DNA of 64,000 bases from Rhodohalobacter sp. 614A (GCF_021462415.1 NZ_JAKEDS010000001.1:592273-656272), one strand, 5' to 3'. Shown: positions 28,560-37,763, counted from the first letter of the stretch. Translations and numbers: made by a program. Notes: generated from the letters alone by a model not told the origin.

Positions 28560-30455
28560 ATGGCAGGAAGTTCTGAAATATCAAAAAAACTGGAGCAGCG
28601 CGAAGCAGAAATCGAAGTCATTAACAGCGTTCAGAAGGGCATTCTTGCAAAAAAGGAAATGCAGGAGATTTATGATTTGGTCGGTGAAAAAGTACGTTTC
28701 GTTTTTGATGCCCAGGTTGTTGGAATTGGTACATTTAATCATGAAACCAACACAGAATATATAAGCCACCTTTACGAAGAAGAACAACTTCATGATATTC
28801 CTCCCCGTCCCATAGACAATCTTCGAAAGCGCCTCATTGATACAGGAGAAGTAATACTGATCAATGAAAATGCCGATGATGCATGGAGAGAAATTACCGG
28901 TGAAGAACCAACCGTTGCCAAAGGTACAAAGCCTACAAAATCAGCTTTATACGTGCCTATGGCTGCAGGCGACACGGTTTTTGGCTACATCACTTTGCAG
29001 AATCTTGATCGTGAGCATGCTTTTAGTGATTCCGATGTCCGGTTACTAAGCACCATGGCAAATAGTATCAGCATGGCATTGGAGAATGCCCGGCTTTTTA
29101 ATGAAGCTACAAGACTTTTAGCTGAAACCGAGCAGCGTGCTACCGAGCTTCAAACCGTTAACCGGATCAGCCAGGCGCTGGTATCTCAACTTGAGCTTGA
29201 CGCTCTTATTAAACTCGTTGGCGAATTGATGAAGGAGACCTTCAAAGCAGACATTGTATACGTGGCGATGTATGATCGCAAAACGAATCTGATCCGGTTC
29301 CCTTATGAATATGGTGATAAGAATGAACCCCGCAAATTTGGTGATGGTTTTACAGAAAAGATTATTACGACCAACCAACCCCTCCTCATCAACAAAGACC
29401 TTGAGGAAACACGTGACCAGATGAAAGCCAAACAAATTGGGAAGGTTACATCATCCTTTCTCGGAGTACCTGTTCAAATTGGCGGCCAGACCAACGGCGT
29501 AATTAGTGTGCAAAGTACCGAAGAAGAGAACCGGTTTGATGAAAATGATCAGCGGCTTCTCTCAACCATCGCTGCAAATGTGAGTGTGGCGATGCAAAAT
29601 GCGGATGCTTATCAAAAGCTGCGAAGCGCTTTGGATGATTTGAAAGCCGCCCAGGAACAGCTTGTACAACAGGAGAAACTGGCTTCGCTTGGCCAATTGA
29701 CTGCCGGAATTGCCCATGAAATCAAAAATCCTCTGAACTTTGTAAATAACTTTTCTGAACTCAGTATCGAATTGATAAACGAAGCAAGGGAGGAATTGCA
29801 AAATATCACGATTCCGGAAGATAATTTTGTCCTAGATATTATGAGTGATATTGAAGGAAATCTCACAAAAATTCACGAACATGGAAGCCGTGCAGACGGT
29901 ATTGTAAAATCGATGCTGCAACATTCGCGTGGCGGCAGTGGCAAGATTGAACCGACGGACATTAACGCACTCATTAAAGAATATGTAAACCTGGCGTTTC
30001 ATGGGATGCGTGCGAGTAAAAACCCCATAAACGTGGATATTGAACTGAATTTGGATGAAAAAGCAAAAGAAATTCCTTTAATTGCTGAAGATTTTAGCCG
30101 GGTGATTTTAAACTTGTGCAACAACGCCTTCGACGCCATGCGGGAAAAATTATTTAACGTTGAAGGTGATTCTCCCGGGGATAATAAATATCTGCCACGT
30201 TTACGGGTAAACACAAAACATATCGACGGATACCTGGAAATTGAAATTGAAGATAATGGGCCGGGTATCCCCTCAGAAATTAAAGACAAAGTTTTACAGC
30301 CTTTCTTTACAACAAAGAAAGGAAAAGAGGGTACAGGTTTGGGGCTCTCAATAACGAATGATATTGTAAAAGGCCACGGGGGACAAATTGATGTTGAGAG
30401 CCAATCCGGTGCTTATACCAAATTTATTGTAACCATACCCTATCACAATCAATAA
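28560..30455 (+). CDS. cytosolic double-GAF sensor histidine kinase
   Basis: This 631-residue protein has no signal peptide or membrane segment. Two GAF domains (about 20-180 and 200-350) are separated by a helical linker (ATRLLAETEQRATEL), followed by a coiled coil ending LVQQEKLASLGQ, the HisKA box with His386 and an HATPase with NNAFDAM, DNGPGIP and GTGLGLSI. GAF domains bind small ligands such as cyclic nucleotides or haem; none can be named here. From the coiled coil onwards it is very similar to the two propeller kinases. A receiver gene starts 11 bases after its stop. The 281-base gap upstream suggests its own promoter. Confidence 0.92.
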   Translation: MAGSSEISKKLEQREAEIEVINSVQKGILAKKEMQEIYDLVGEKVRFVFDAQVVGIGTFNHETNTEYISHLYEEEQLHDIPPRPIDNLRKRLIDTGEVILINENADDAWREITGEEPTVAKGTKPTKSALYVPMAAGDTVFGYITLQNLDREHAFSDSDVRLLSTMANSISMALENARLFNEATRLLAETEQRATELQTVNRISQALVSQLELDALIKLVGELMKETFKADIVYVAMYDRKTNLIRFPYEYGDKNEPRKFGDGFTEKIITTNQPLLINKDLEETRDQMKAKQIGKVTSSFLGVPVQIGGQTNGVISVQSTEEENRFDENDQRLLSTIAANVSVAMQNADAYQKLRSALDDLKAAQEQLVQQEKLASLGQLTAGIAHEIKNPLNFVNNFSELSIELINEAREELQNITIPEDNFVLDIMSDIEGNLTKIHEHGSRADGIVKSMLQHSRGGSGKIEPTDINALIKEYVNLAFHGMRASKNPINVDIELNLDEKAKEIPLIAEDFSRVILNLCNNAFDAMREKLFNVEGDSPGDNKYLPRLRVNTKHIDGYLEIEIEDNGPGIPSEIKDKVLQPFFTTKKGKEGTGLGLSITNDIVKGHGGQIDVESQSGAYTKFIVTIPYHNQ

Positions 30456-30466
30456 ATGGATTTGAT

Positions 30467-30853
30467 ATGAAATTTTTAGTTGTAGATGACGAAAAAGACG
30501 TGGAGATGTTGTTCCGTCAGAAATTTCGAAAAGAGATTCGAAGGGGTGAGCTGGATTTTATATTTGCCTTTTCAGGAAAAGAGGCCCTTTCATATCTGAA
30601 TGGAGCAAACCCGCCCGATGTGGTATACGTTTTTTCGGACATCAATATGCCGGGCATGACGGGTATTGAACTGCTCGAAACCATAAAAACAGATTTCCCG
30701 CATATAAATGTGAGCATGATTTCTGCCTACGGAGACGATGACAATTACCATAAGGCCATTGAGTCGGGCGCTAAAGAGTTCTTTACAAAGCCGATTGATT
30801 TTGAGTCGTTACGAACTGAAATTTACAACATGTTGAAAAAGCAAAAGGGGTAA
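30467..30853 (+). CDS. stand-alone response regulator receiver
   Basis: The third stand-alone receiver of the cluster (128 residues, Asp58 in FSDINMPGMTG, SAYGD, FFTKPID). It follows the double-GAF kinase by 11 bases and precedes the receiver-phosphatase gene by five. It is more divergent from the other two than they are from each other. Its likely partners are the preceding kinase and, through a relay, the following receiver-phosphatase; the latter is inference. Confidence 0.92.
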   Translation: MKFLVVDDEKDVEMLFRQKFRKEIRRGELDFIFAFSGKEALSYLNGANPPDVVYVFSDINMPGMTGIELLETIKTDFPHINVSMISAYGDDDNYHKAIESGAKEFFTKPIDFESLRTEIYNMLKKQKG

Positions 30854-30858
30854 GTATT

Positions 30859-32034
30859 ATGATTAATTCTGGGCGAAAAATTCTTGTAGTGGATGATGAA
30901 CCGGATTTGCAAATGCTGATGATGCAAAAGTTCAGGCATAAAGTTCGTTCAAAGGAGTACGAATTTATGTTCGCAGAGAATGGACGCGATGCACTGGATA
31001 AAATTTCAGAACACCATGAAATAGCACTGGTTTTGAGTGATATCAACATGCCTAAAATGGATGGCCTTACCCTTTTGGATGAGCTACAGGGTTTGCAGCG
31101 AAGCGACCTCAAAGCCATTATGGTTTCTGCATATGGCGATATGGAGAACATCCGCACGGCTATGAACCGCGGTGCTTATGATTTCGTAACCAAACCAATT
31201 GACTTTAACGACCTGGAAACAACCATCGAAAAAACACTGAAGGAAATCGCCCGGATCCAACAGAGCAAAGAGATGGAAGAACAGCTGAGTTCACTCAATT
31301 ATGACCTGGACATGGCCGCCCGGATTCAGCAAAAAATTCTGAAGCAGGACTTTCCGGTTTACGAAGAAGACACCCGTTTCGACGTTTATGCACATATGAT
31401 TGCGGCAAAACATGTTGGCGGCGATTTCTACGATTTCTTTAAAGTGGATGATGACAAGTTTGTTTTCTTCATCGGGGATGTTTCGGGTAAAGGAATGCCG
31501 GCTTCAATCTACATGGCCGTTTGCCGAACTATGCTGAAATCAATCGGATCGGAAGTTCTCGACCCTGCTGAGTGTATCACCAAAGTCAATAATATGCTGA
31601 TACCGGAAAGTGATATCACTACTTTTGTTACGGTTTTTTATTGTGTGTTGGATCTCAAAACCGGCGAACTGAGCTACTGTAATGGCGGCCATAATTTGCC
31701 ATATCTTGTCTCAAAAGAAGGCAAGGTAAAAGAGATGAACGATGTGGGCGGCTTGTTACTGGGTAAATTTGAAGGCGCAAATTATGATAAGACGACCATT
31801 CAGTTAGAACCCGGAGATACGATTGTTACATTTACCGACGGAGTAACGGAAGCCGAAAACGACAGTGGCGGGTTTTTTGATGAAGAGCGTGTAATCACTT
31901 ATCTCGAAAATTCACCGGGCAAAAAACTCAACCCGATTGTAAAAGGGCTGTTCCTGGAAGTGATGAAATTTGCCGGCAGCGCCCCCCAATCGGATGATAT
32001 CACCGTTCTTGCAACAACGTATGCCGGAAATTAG
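30859..32034 (+). CDS. response regulator with PP2C-type (RsbU/SpoIIE) serine phosphatase output
   Basis: The 391 residues hold a receiver (Asp61 in LSDINMPKMDG, SAYGD, FVTKPID), a helical linker (about 130-165, with AARIQQKILKQ) and a PP2C phosphatase domain whose metal-binding motifs are GGDFYDFF (about 186), GDVSGKGMPAS (about 207), FTDGVTEA (about 325) and SDDITVL (about 378). Such proteins dephosphorylate a STAS anti-anti-sigma factor when the receiver is phosphorylated. A STAS protein with the right Ser motif is encoded at 9066-9404. The gene is cotranscribed with the upstream kinase and receiver and is the only obvious output of the cluster. Confidence 0.93.
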   Translation: MINSGRKILVVDDEPDLQMLMMQKFRHKVRSKEYEFMFAENGRDALDKISEHHEIALVLSDINMPKMDGLTLLDELQGLQRSDLKAIMVSAYGDMENIRTAMNRGAYDFVTKPIDFNDLETTIEKTLKEIARIQQSKEMEEQLSSLNYDLDMAARIQQKILKQDFPVYEEDTRFDVYAHMIAAKHVGGDFYDFFKVDDDKFVFFIGDVSGKGMPASIYMAVCRTMLKSIGSEVLDPAECITKVNNMLIPESDITTFVTVFYCVLDLKTGELSYCNGGHNLPYLVSKEGKVKEMNDVGGLLLGKFEGANYDKTTIQLEPGDTIVTFTDGVTEAENDSGGFFDEERVITYLENSPGKKLNPIVKGLFLEVMKFAGSAPQSDDITVLATTYAGN

Positions 32035-32108
32035 TGCAAGAGTTTTTTATCCATTCCAGGTTAATAAACTCCAGAATATCATGTTGAATACAGCACCTCT
32101 GCCATTCG

Positions 32109-32129
32109 ATCCTGAATCATATTCAGGAT
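32109..32129. terminator. hairpin between convergent genes
   Basis: ATCCTGAA and TTCAGGAT form an 8-bp stem with a 5-base loop between the phosphatase stop and the convergent gene's stop. It lacks a T tract, so its role as a terminator is uncertain. Confidence 0.35.
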
Positions 32130-32158
32130 GGCTTAATGTCCGATTCTACTCTGCCTGA

Positions 32159-32509
32159 CTATCCTTCTATCTGATGTACTTCTTTCAGAATGGCAGCAGC
32201 GTCTTTATCGTTTTGTTGTGCAACCCTGTGTTGCAGATTCGTGATGATATCTGATTCTGCATTTTCAAAAGCCATCTCTTTGGCTTCATTTTCCGTGCCG
32301 GTTCTTACGAGGTCGTAAATATCATCCGCCCGGACAATACTGTAGAGTTTGTCATCATTAAAAGCGTGAGAGCGAAGGTCTTCGTACTTCTTGAAGAGAT
32401 CCGGGAACTGGTGGCTGTCATCTGCCCTGTCAATGACTTCAACATCTTCGGGGCCTGTTGCACTTAACGGGGTTTTCGTGAGATAATAGAATTTTTGCTT
32501 GTAGATCAT
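32159..32509 (-). CDS. hypothetical protein
   Basis: A 116-residue acidic protein with no signal peptide, membrane helix or recognised domain. The C-terminal half is helical and charged (AKEMAFENAESDIITNLQHR). I do not recognise the family. It is convergent with the receiver-phosphatase gene and upstream of the SixA-like gene's stop in the opposite reading order, so it is probably a single-gene unit. The ATG at 32509 has no clear ribosome binding site. Confidence 0.6.
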   Translation of the reverse strand: MIYKQKFYYLTKTPLSATGPEDVEVIDRADDSHQFPDLFKKYEDLRSHAFNDDKLYSIVRADDIYDLVRTGTENEAKEMAFENAESDIITNLQHRVAQQNDKDAAAILKEVHQIEG

Positions 32510-32599
32510 TTTTCAAGTTCGCTTGGAAGTTTATGATGGACTAAATATAAAAATTTTTTGGCGAGATTTTATTTATTCATCTCGAAATCGATCACTAAG

Positions 32600-33109
32600 C
32601 TATTTCAGATCTTTAGGAGAGACAATCCACTTCAAAGCTTTTTTCTCAAACTGAATATTTTTCCAGGAGTCTGTTTCAAACTCAAAACAGGCTATGGTTG
32701 CTGTTTTAATCGCTATAGTCAGGGAGCCCGCTGAAAGCTTATCAATTGTATCTTCCGTCATTGGATTATGTCCGACAGTCATCACAATTTCTGAAGAGTC
32801 ATCGGCATTTCGTATGGCCTCGATGTAGGCTTTCGAACCTTTAAAATAGAGATTCTCGTCCCACTTGATCGTGCTTTCCGGAAGCTCCAGTTCTTGAATC
32901 ACATTTAAAACCGTGGATTTGGCTCTCGCGGCTGGTGAACTAAAAATTTGGTCCGGTACAAGTTGTAACTCCTTCAGATATTCTCCCATCCGGGGAGCAT
33001 CTTTCTCTCCGCGTTTGTTTAACGGCCTGTCAAAATCTTTTAGCCCAGGACTGTTCCAGGATGATTTTGCATGACGCATTAAAAGTACTTTTTTAGTTTT
33101 TGAACCCAT
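32600..33109 (-). CDS. SixA-like phosphohistidine phosphatase
   Basis: The 169-residue protein begins with LLMRHAKSSWNSPGLKDFDR, the RHG/RHA signature of the histidine phosphatase superfamily with the catalytic His. FSSPAARAKST and VGHNPMTE supply the conserved Arg and second His. The length fits SixA, which removes phosphate from phosphohistidine domains such as the Hpt of ArcB. With four histidine kinases nearby a role in damping phosphorelays is attractive, but SixA-like proteins also act on other substrates, and this gene is not in the same operon. Confidence 0.82.
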   Translation of the reverse strand: MGSKTKKVLLMRHAKSSWNSPGLKDFDRPLNKRGEKDAPRMGEYLKELQLVPDQIFSSPAARAKSTVLNVIQELELPESTIKWDENLYFKGSKAYIEAIRNADDSSEIVMTVGHNPMTEDTIDKLSAGSLTIAIKTATIACFEFETDSWKNIQFEKKALKWIVSPKDLK

Positions 33110-33183
33110 CTTTATTAAGTAATTGGTTGTGATAAGAATTGTACTACTTAATTACTAAATAGGAAAGAGAATGTTTTGTAAAT

Positions 33184-34479
33184 CTATGTCTTCAATACAG
33201 TTCGAGGCAAATAAAAACCTAATGCTATTCCGCGGGTTACCATAAACAGAACCATAGCCAGCCAAAGGCCGTGTTTGCCAAAATAATAGGTAGCGATATA
33301 GTAAGCCGGAAGAAACACAAAAAAAGTGGAGAGAATCATAGTGTTTCTCATCGCTTTTGTTTCGGTCGCCCCGATATAAATTCCATCAAAGATATAACAA
33401 AAGCTGGATACCACCGGAGCGAGGACAGTCCAGAAAAGCACGGTTTTTGCTACAGCGATTACATCCGTCTTATCCGTAAAAATAGCGAGAATCTGATTGC
33501 CGAAAAGCCCATATGCTACCGTACCCATCAAGCCGAGAAAAAGCCCCCACCCAATATTGTACCATACTGCTTTTGCCAATTGATCTTTTTCTAAACTGCC
33601 TTTAAATCGCCCTACAAGGCTTTCGGCTGCATAGGCAAATCCGTCAATGCCGTACGAAACAATAAACCATAATTGAAGCAGAATTGTATTTGCGGCGAGA
33701 ATCAAATCACCTTGTTGAGCCGACACAGCTGTAAAGAATGAAAATGTAAAAATAAGGCAGAGTGTCCGGATAAAGATATCCCGGTTGACTGAAAAGTATT
33801 TTTTGAGCTCGTCTACATTCAACAAAAGCTTCTGTTTGTAGTGAGAGAGATACCTTTTATACCTAAACCAAAAAAGTGATGCTGCCAGCAGCAATGCCAG
33901 GTAAGTCGAAATCAATGTACCGTACGCCACTCCATCCACATGCATATCCAAACCATAGATAAAGGATACGTTAAAGATGATATTCAACAGGTTCAAAACA
34001 ATGGTGATGATCATCGGGTACTTCGCATTCTGCATTCCCAAAAACCACCCGTTTATGCCATATAAAGCCAGTACGGCGGGTGCCGTATAAATGCGAATGT
34101 CAAAATAGACACGTGTGTATTCGGCAACTTCCCGCGTGCTGTCTATCATCCACAAACTAAACTTGGCAATAGGAACTTGAAACAGAACGATGACAAGCCC
34201 AATTGCCAGCGCAAGAAATTGAACTCTGGCGAGAATCATGACCATATTCACACGGTCTCGTCTGCCGTATTCCTGGGCGGTTAACCCGGTTGTACCCATT
34301 CTCAGGAATCCGAATCCCCAGAAGATAAAATTGAAAATAACACTTCCAACGGCTAATGCTCCCAGGTAATAAACTTCATCAAGATGACCAACAAGAGCGG
34401 TATCTACAACTCCCAAAAGCGGAACCGACAGGTTGCTGATGATGTTCGGAATAGCCAGGCGTAAGATGTTTCGGTTCAA
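33184..34479 (-). CDS. MATE family efflux transporter
   Basis: A 431-residue protein with 12 predicted hydrophobic helices and the two-lobe MATE arrangement. The N-terminal LRLAIPNIISNLSVPLLGVVD and VDTALVGHL are typical of the DinF/NorM-type family. It exports drugs or toxic metabolites with sodium or proton exchange at the inner membrane. The start is TTG at 34479: the preceding MgtC-like gene stops 12 bases upstream in the same direction, no in-frame ATG occurs before residue 60, and this start gives the normal N-terminus. The substrate is unknown. Confidence 0.9.
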   Translation of the reverse strand: MNRNILRLAIPNIISNLSVPLLGVVDTALVGHLDEVYYLGALAVGSVIFNFIFWGFGFLRMGTTGLTAQEYGRRDRVNMVMILARVQFLALAIGLVIVLFQVPIAKFSLWMIDSTREVAEYTRVYFDIRIYTAPAVLALYGINGWFLGMQNAKYPMIITIVLNLLNIIFNVSFIYGLDMHVDGVAYGTLISTYLALLLAASLFWFRYKRYLSHYKQKLLLNVDELKKYFSVNRDIFIRTLCLIFTFSFFTAVSAQQGDLILAANTILLQLWFIVSYGIDGFAYAAESLVGRFKGSLEKDQLAKAVWYNIGWGLFLGLMGTVAYGLFGNQILAIFTDKTDVIAVAKTVLFWTVLAPVVSSFCYIFDGIYIGATETKAMRNTMILSTFFVFLPAYYIATYYFGKHGLWLAMVLFMVTRGIALGFYLPRTVLKT

Positions 34480-34491
34480 CCGGGAAGTTGT

Positions 34492-34983
34492 TTACTGCTG
34501 ATTTTCTTCCTTAAAAGTTGCGGGTTTTTTGCCTTCAATCCAATTTTGAATTCGGCCTATGACCATCAGTATGATGATTACCATTAAAGTGAGAATAAAT
34601 GAGAGAGTAAATTGGTTCAGGGCAACAGCCATACCAATACCCGAAACAAATAAAATGGAGGCAGCAGTGGTTAAGCCTTCAACCGTATTAATTTGATCTT
34701 TAAAGATAATAGTACCCGCGCCCAAAAAACTTATGCCGGTAATAATGGCTTCCATAATACGAATAGGATCGGTCTGAAGCGTGTCGGGTATGGTTGTCTC
34801 TGAAAATTGCTGAATCATAATATCCCCTAAAATCACAAAAAGAGTCGATGCGCCGGAGATAAGCATGTGCGTTCGAAATCCGGCTGGTTTTGAAGCCCAT
34901 TCCCTTTCAAGTCCAATCAACCCTCCTAAAAAAATAGAGAAGGCTACTTTCCATACAACTCCCCATTGCGGATATAACTCCAT
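34492..34983 (-). CDS. MgtC/SapB family membrane protein
   Basis: The 163-residue protein has about four membrane helices and the MgtC motif FLGGLIGLEREWASKPAGFRTHML, shown here in part as GGLIGLERE and GFRTHML, with AGTIIFKDQINTVEGLTTAAS further on. MgtC proteins modulate magnesium homeostasis and the F-type ATP synthase in some pathogens; many environmental homologues are uncharacterised. The ATG at 34983 has AAAGGA upstream. It is the first gene of a two-gene unit with the MATE transporter. Confidence 0.88.
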   Translation of the reverse strand: MELYPQWGVVWKVAFSIFLGGLIGLEREWASKPAGFRTHMLISGASTLFVILGDIMIQQFSETTIPDTLQTDPIRIMEAIITGISFLGAGTIIFKDQINTVEGLTTAASILFVSGIGMAVALNQFTLSFILTLMVIIILMVIGRIQNWIEGKKPATFKEENQQ

Positions 34984-35062
34984 AGCGTTCCTTTTTATAT
35001 CTTCCTTTATTTATTTGATTCAACTCAAAAGTTGAAAAAATGATTCAATAAAACTCTCTCAA

Positions 35063-35728
35063 ATGGAATTAAGTTACTGGCAAAGTAAGTGGAGAAAAGG
35101 GAAAACCGGTTTTCATATGGAAGAGGGATATCCCGGCCTCGCCACCCATTGGAAAAGTTTGGGATTGGATCATCCTGTAGTTCTTGTCCCTCTTTGTGGA
35201 AAAAGTAAAGATCTTCTCTTTCTCGCGGAACATTGTGAAAAAGTTGTAGGAGTTGAAATTTCTGAGCTTGCAGTTCATCAGTTTCTTAAAGAAAACAAAC
35301 TTGAAGCCAATATAACCTCTTTTGCAAATTTTAGCATTTACAAAACCGGGAATATAGAAATCTGGCAGGGCGATTTTTTCAAACTGCCGGGCCATAAATT
35401 CCCGCCCTTTGACTTGGTTTATGACAAAGCCGCAATGATCGCGCTGCCACCCGACATGCGAAGAACGTATGTCTCCAAAGTTCTTGAGCTTGTTTCTGTT
35501 CATACTCAAATCCTTTTGCATCTTTTTGACTATCCACAGGAAGAAATGACAGGCCCTCCTTTTAGTGTACCGGTGACAGAAGTAAAAGATTATTTTGGAA
35601 AACACTTTACAATCGACATACTTGAAAGAAATGAACTGGGCATAAATTATTACAAAAAATTTCAAAATCGGGGACTTAACAGCTACTTCATTGAAATATT
35701 ATCACTACTTTTACCTAAAGAAGGGTAA
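35063..35728 (+). CDS. thiopurine S-methyltransferase-like enzyme
   Basis: This 221-residue protein matches the bacterial TPMT fold: WQSKWRKGKTGFH at the N-terminus, VLVPLCGKSKDLLFLAEH as the SAM motif, GVEISELAV and the catalytic-region DKAAMIALPPDMRRTY. Bacterial members methylate thiols, and in some species selenium or tellurium compounds. The length is as expected. It is a single gene, divergent from the MgtC-MATE unit. Confidence 0.88.
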   Translation: MELSYWQSKWRKGKTGFHMEEGYPGLATHWKSLGLDHPVVLVPLCGKSKDLLFLAEHCEKVVGVEISELAVHQFLKENKLEANITSFANFSIYKTGNIEIWQGDFFKLPGHKFPPFDLVYDKAAMIALPPDMRRTYVSKVLELVSVHTQILLHLFDYPQEEMTGPPFSVPVTEVKDYFGKHFTIDILERNELGINYYKKFQNRGLNSYFIEILSLLLPKEG

Positions 35729-35853
35729 TTGAGAAATTTGATTGTAAACTTTTGCTCCCAGTCGATTAGAAAGTTGCATATCATATTGTCTGCAATTATT
35801 TTGTCTCTTCTAAAATTCATTTACGATATCGCAAACCAATACATTTTTCTCAC

Positions 35854-36330
35854 ATGAATTTAAATACTCGAAACAACATCTTAACCATTGTTTTAGCTGT
35901 GCTCATTGTTATTCTCTCATGGTTTTTGTATCGATCTCTTGTAGAGCCATATCAGAGAGTTCTTGAAGAAGAAGCAATGGTAGAACGCGTACGACATCGT
36001 ATGGAAGTAGTTCGGGATGTGCTTGTACAGTATAAAAATCGCAAAGGCGATTTTCCTCCAACCGACGGCGGCTTAGACAGTCTTGTTACTTTCCTTAAAA
36101 CAGATTCTTTGATGGTAGCCCGCGGGGATACTCTTTTTGAATTTATGGCGCCGGATAGCTACAGCCCGGATTCTGTCATTTATTCACCACGCCCTCCACA
36201 TGTGCGGTTTGAATACACCTTGAATGATACTCTTCGGCCACAAATCTACCTGCTGAAGAATCCTGAGTCTGAGGATGCCATTGGTGATTTGGAACGTACT
36301 ACGTTATTGAACGCTCCAAACTGGAATTAG
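35854..36330 (+). CDS. hypothetical single-pass membrane protein upstream of DUF3822
   Basis: The 158-residue protein has one N-terminal membrane helix (ILTIVLAVLIVILSWFLY) and a periplasmic or extracytoplasmic domain beginning with a coiled coil (EEEAMVERVRHRMEVVRDVL). The phrase YKNRKGDFPPTDGGLDSLV resembles pilin-like or type II secretion minor proteins in which a small globular part follows such a helix; there is no pre-pilin cleavage site of the usual form. It starts a tight unit with the DUF3822, rsmD genes (one base between the first two). Function unknown. Confidence 0.65.
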   Translation: MNLNTRNNILTIVLAVLIVILSWFLYRSLVEPYQRVLEEEAMVERVRHRMEVVRDVLVQYKNRKGDFPPTDGGLDSLVTFLKTDSLMVARGDTLFEFMAPDSYSPDSVIYSPRPPHVRFEYTLNDTLRPQIYLLKNPESEDAIGDLERTTLLNAPNWN

Positions 36331-36331
36331 T

Positions 36332-37231
36332 ATGGTTGATGGCGGTTCTTGTCTTGGCGTATGCTATACAGATAACCATCTTTTTTACTCTGTAAATACA
36401 CCCGGACAAGACGCCCATCTGGCTCGCATCGGCAGCATCGATTTCAGTTTCGATATTGAAGAGACGATAATAACCGGCAATTCCTCGGGCTTTCCCGCCC
36501 TCCGCAATTCACTTGAGGAATTAAAGGAAGAATTTAACTGCAGTACTGCAAGAATTCTTGCTCCCGCTACAGAAGAATGCTGGACTATTGTTCCACGGGC
36601 AGTATATGAAGACGCTTCAGAACGGGAAGCTCATATCCAGCTGTTAATGCACGGCAGCGAACGACGTGAAATCCAGGCGATCTGGCATTCGGTTAGTAAT
36701 GCTGATTATCGCCTTCTTTTGTTAAGAGATAATTCCAGTCTGCATGGGTTCAGCTACTTGCTGAACGCTTTCGGAACAGTTGATATCGTTACGGATTTCG
36801 AAATTGCAACAGACTGGCAGATGCATAACAACAGCGGCGGCACTTTTCTGATAGTCCACTGCCAGAAAAATTACATTTCCGTTACATCCTTTATTCTGGG
36901 AAAATTGAGAGGCTGTACTTACATCGAATATGATGATATGGCGGATCTGCCTTACCTCTGGAGTCTTTATGAAGGAAAACTATCCTGGCTGGGCGGTATT
37001 CACGATAAAACTTTCGTATATGGCTTTTACAGCAGCCCCATCACAGAGATTCTTCAATCTTACTGGTATCATCATGGAGAAATTGTAACGATGAATTCTC
37101 TTCGGGAAATGAATGTTGAAGCGGATGAAAAAACGTACGGCTTCAGATTGGAAGGCGCATTTCCCGCCATTCTAATGAGCTTAAACAAGGATTTGGAAAA
37201 AACCGAAATCCATGAGAATTATAACGGGTAA
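36332..37231 (+). CDS. DUF3822 family protein
   Basis: A 299-residue protein with an actin-like (ASKHA) flavour: short alternating strands and two halves. It is the family that precedes rsmD in many Bacteroidetes genomes. The stop of the gene before and its ATG are one base apart (TAGTATG), and its last 20 bases overlap rsmD. The function is not established. The conserved position suggests a link to 16S rRNA methylation or coenzyme A synthesis, or simple operon inertia. Confidence 0.75.
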   Translation: MVDGGSCLGVCYTDNHLFYSVNTPGQDAHLARIGSIDFSFDIEETIITGNSSGFPALRNSLEELKEEFNCSTARILAPATEECWTIVPRAVYEDASEREAHIQLLMHGSERREIQAIWHSVSNADYRLLLLRDNSSLHGFSYLLNAFGTVDIVTDFEIATDWQMHNNSGGTFLIVHCQKNYISVTSFILGKLRGCTYIEYDDMADLPYLWSLYEGKLSWLGGIHDKTFVYGFYSSPITEILQSYWYHHGEIVTMNSLREMNVEADEKTYGFRLEGAFPAILMSLNKDLEKTEIHENYNG

Positions 37232-37763
37232 ATTTAAAGGCAGAACCATCCCCGCCCCAAAAACCGGTCTGCTTCGTCCCACCTCCGACCGAGCCAAAGA
37301 AGCTCTCTTCTCCGTCATTGATGCCCGCACATATTTCGATAATACACGCATCCTCGATCTTTTTGCCGGATCCGGAAGTCTCGGAATCGAAGCTCTTTCT
37401 CGGGGAGCTGAATCGTGCCTGTTTGTGGATATAGAACCCGAGCACATCAAGCACATTGAAAAATTGGGCCGACAACTGGGTATTGAAGATCAAATTCGTA
37501 CGCTTACGATAGAAGCAGAGGCCTTTCTACAGACAAATGCAGGCGGGTTTGATTTCATTTTCTGTGATCCACCATACGACTATTATGATATGGAAGGACT
37601 GCCAGACACTATCCTTTCCGGCGGTTGGCTGAACAAAGATGGCTGGTTTATTCTTGAACACGATAAAACTCATGATTTTGAACCGCATGAACATTGCGTT
37701 TATTCAAAAGCATATGGCCGCACCGTTGTTGCGATGTTCAAATCAAATAAGGACGAATTTTAG
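37212..37763 (+). CDS. rsmD: 16S rRNA (guanine(966)-N(2))-methyltransferase
   Basis: The 183-residue protein starts MRIITGKFKGRTI, which is typical of RsmD. LRPTSDRAKEALFSVI, the SAM motif LDLFAGSGSLGIEALSRGA and the catalytic DPPY (FCDPPYDYYD) are all present. It methylates G966 of 16S rRNA in the 30S subunit. It overlaps DUF3822 by 20 bases. Confidence 0.95.
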   Translation: MRIITGKFKGRTIPAPKTGLLRPTSDRAKEALFSVIDARTYFDNTRILDLFAGSGSLGIEALSRGAESCLFVDIEPEHIKHIEKLGRQLGIEDQIRTLTIEAEAFLQTNAGGFDFIFCDPPYDYYDMEGLPDTILSGGWLNKDGWFILEHDKTHDFEPHEHCVYSKAYGRTVVAMFKSNKDEF

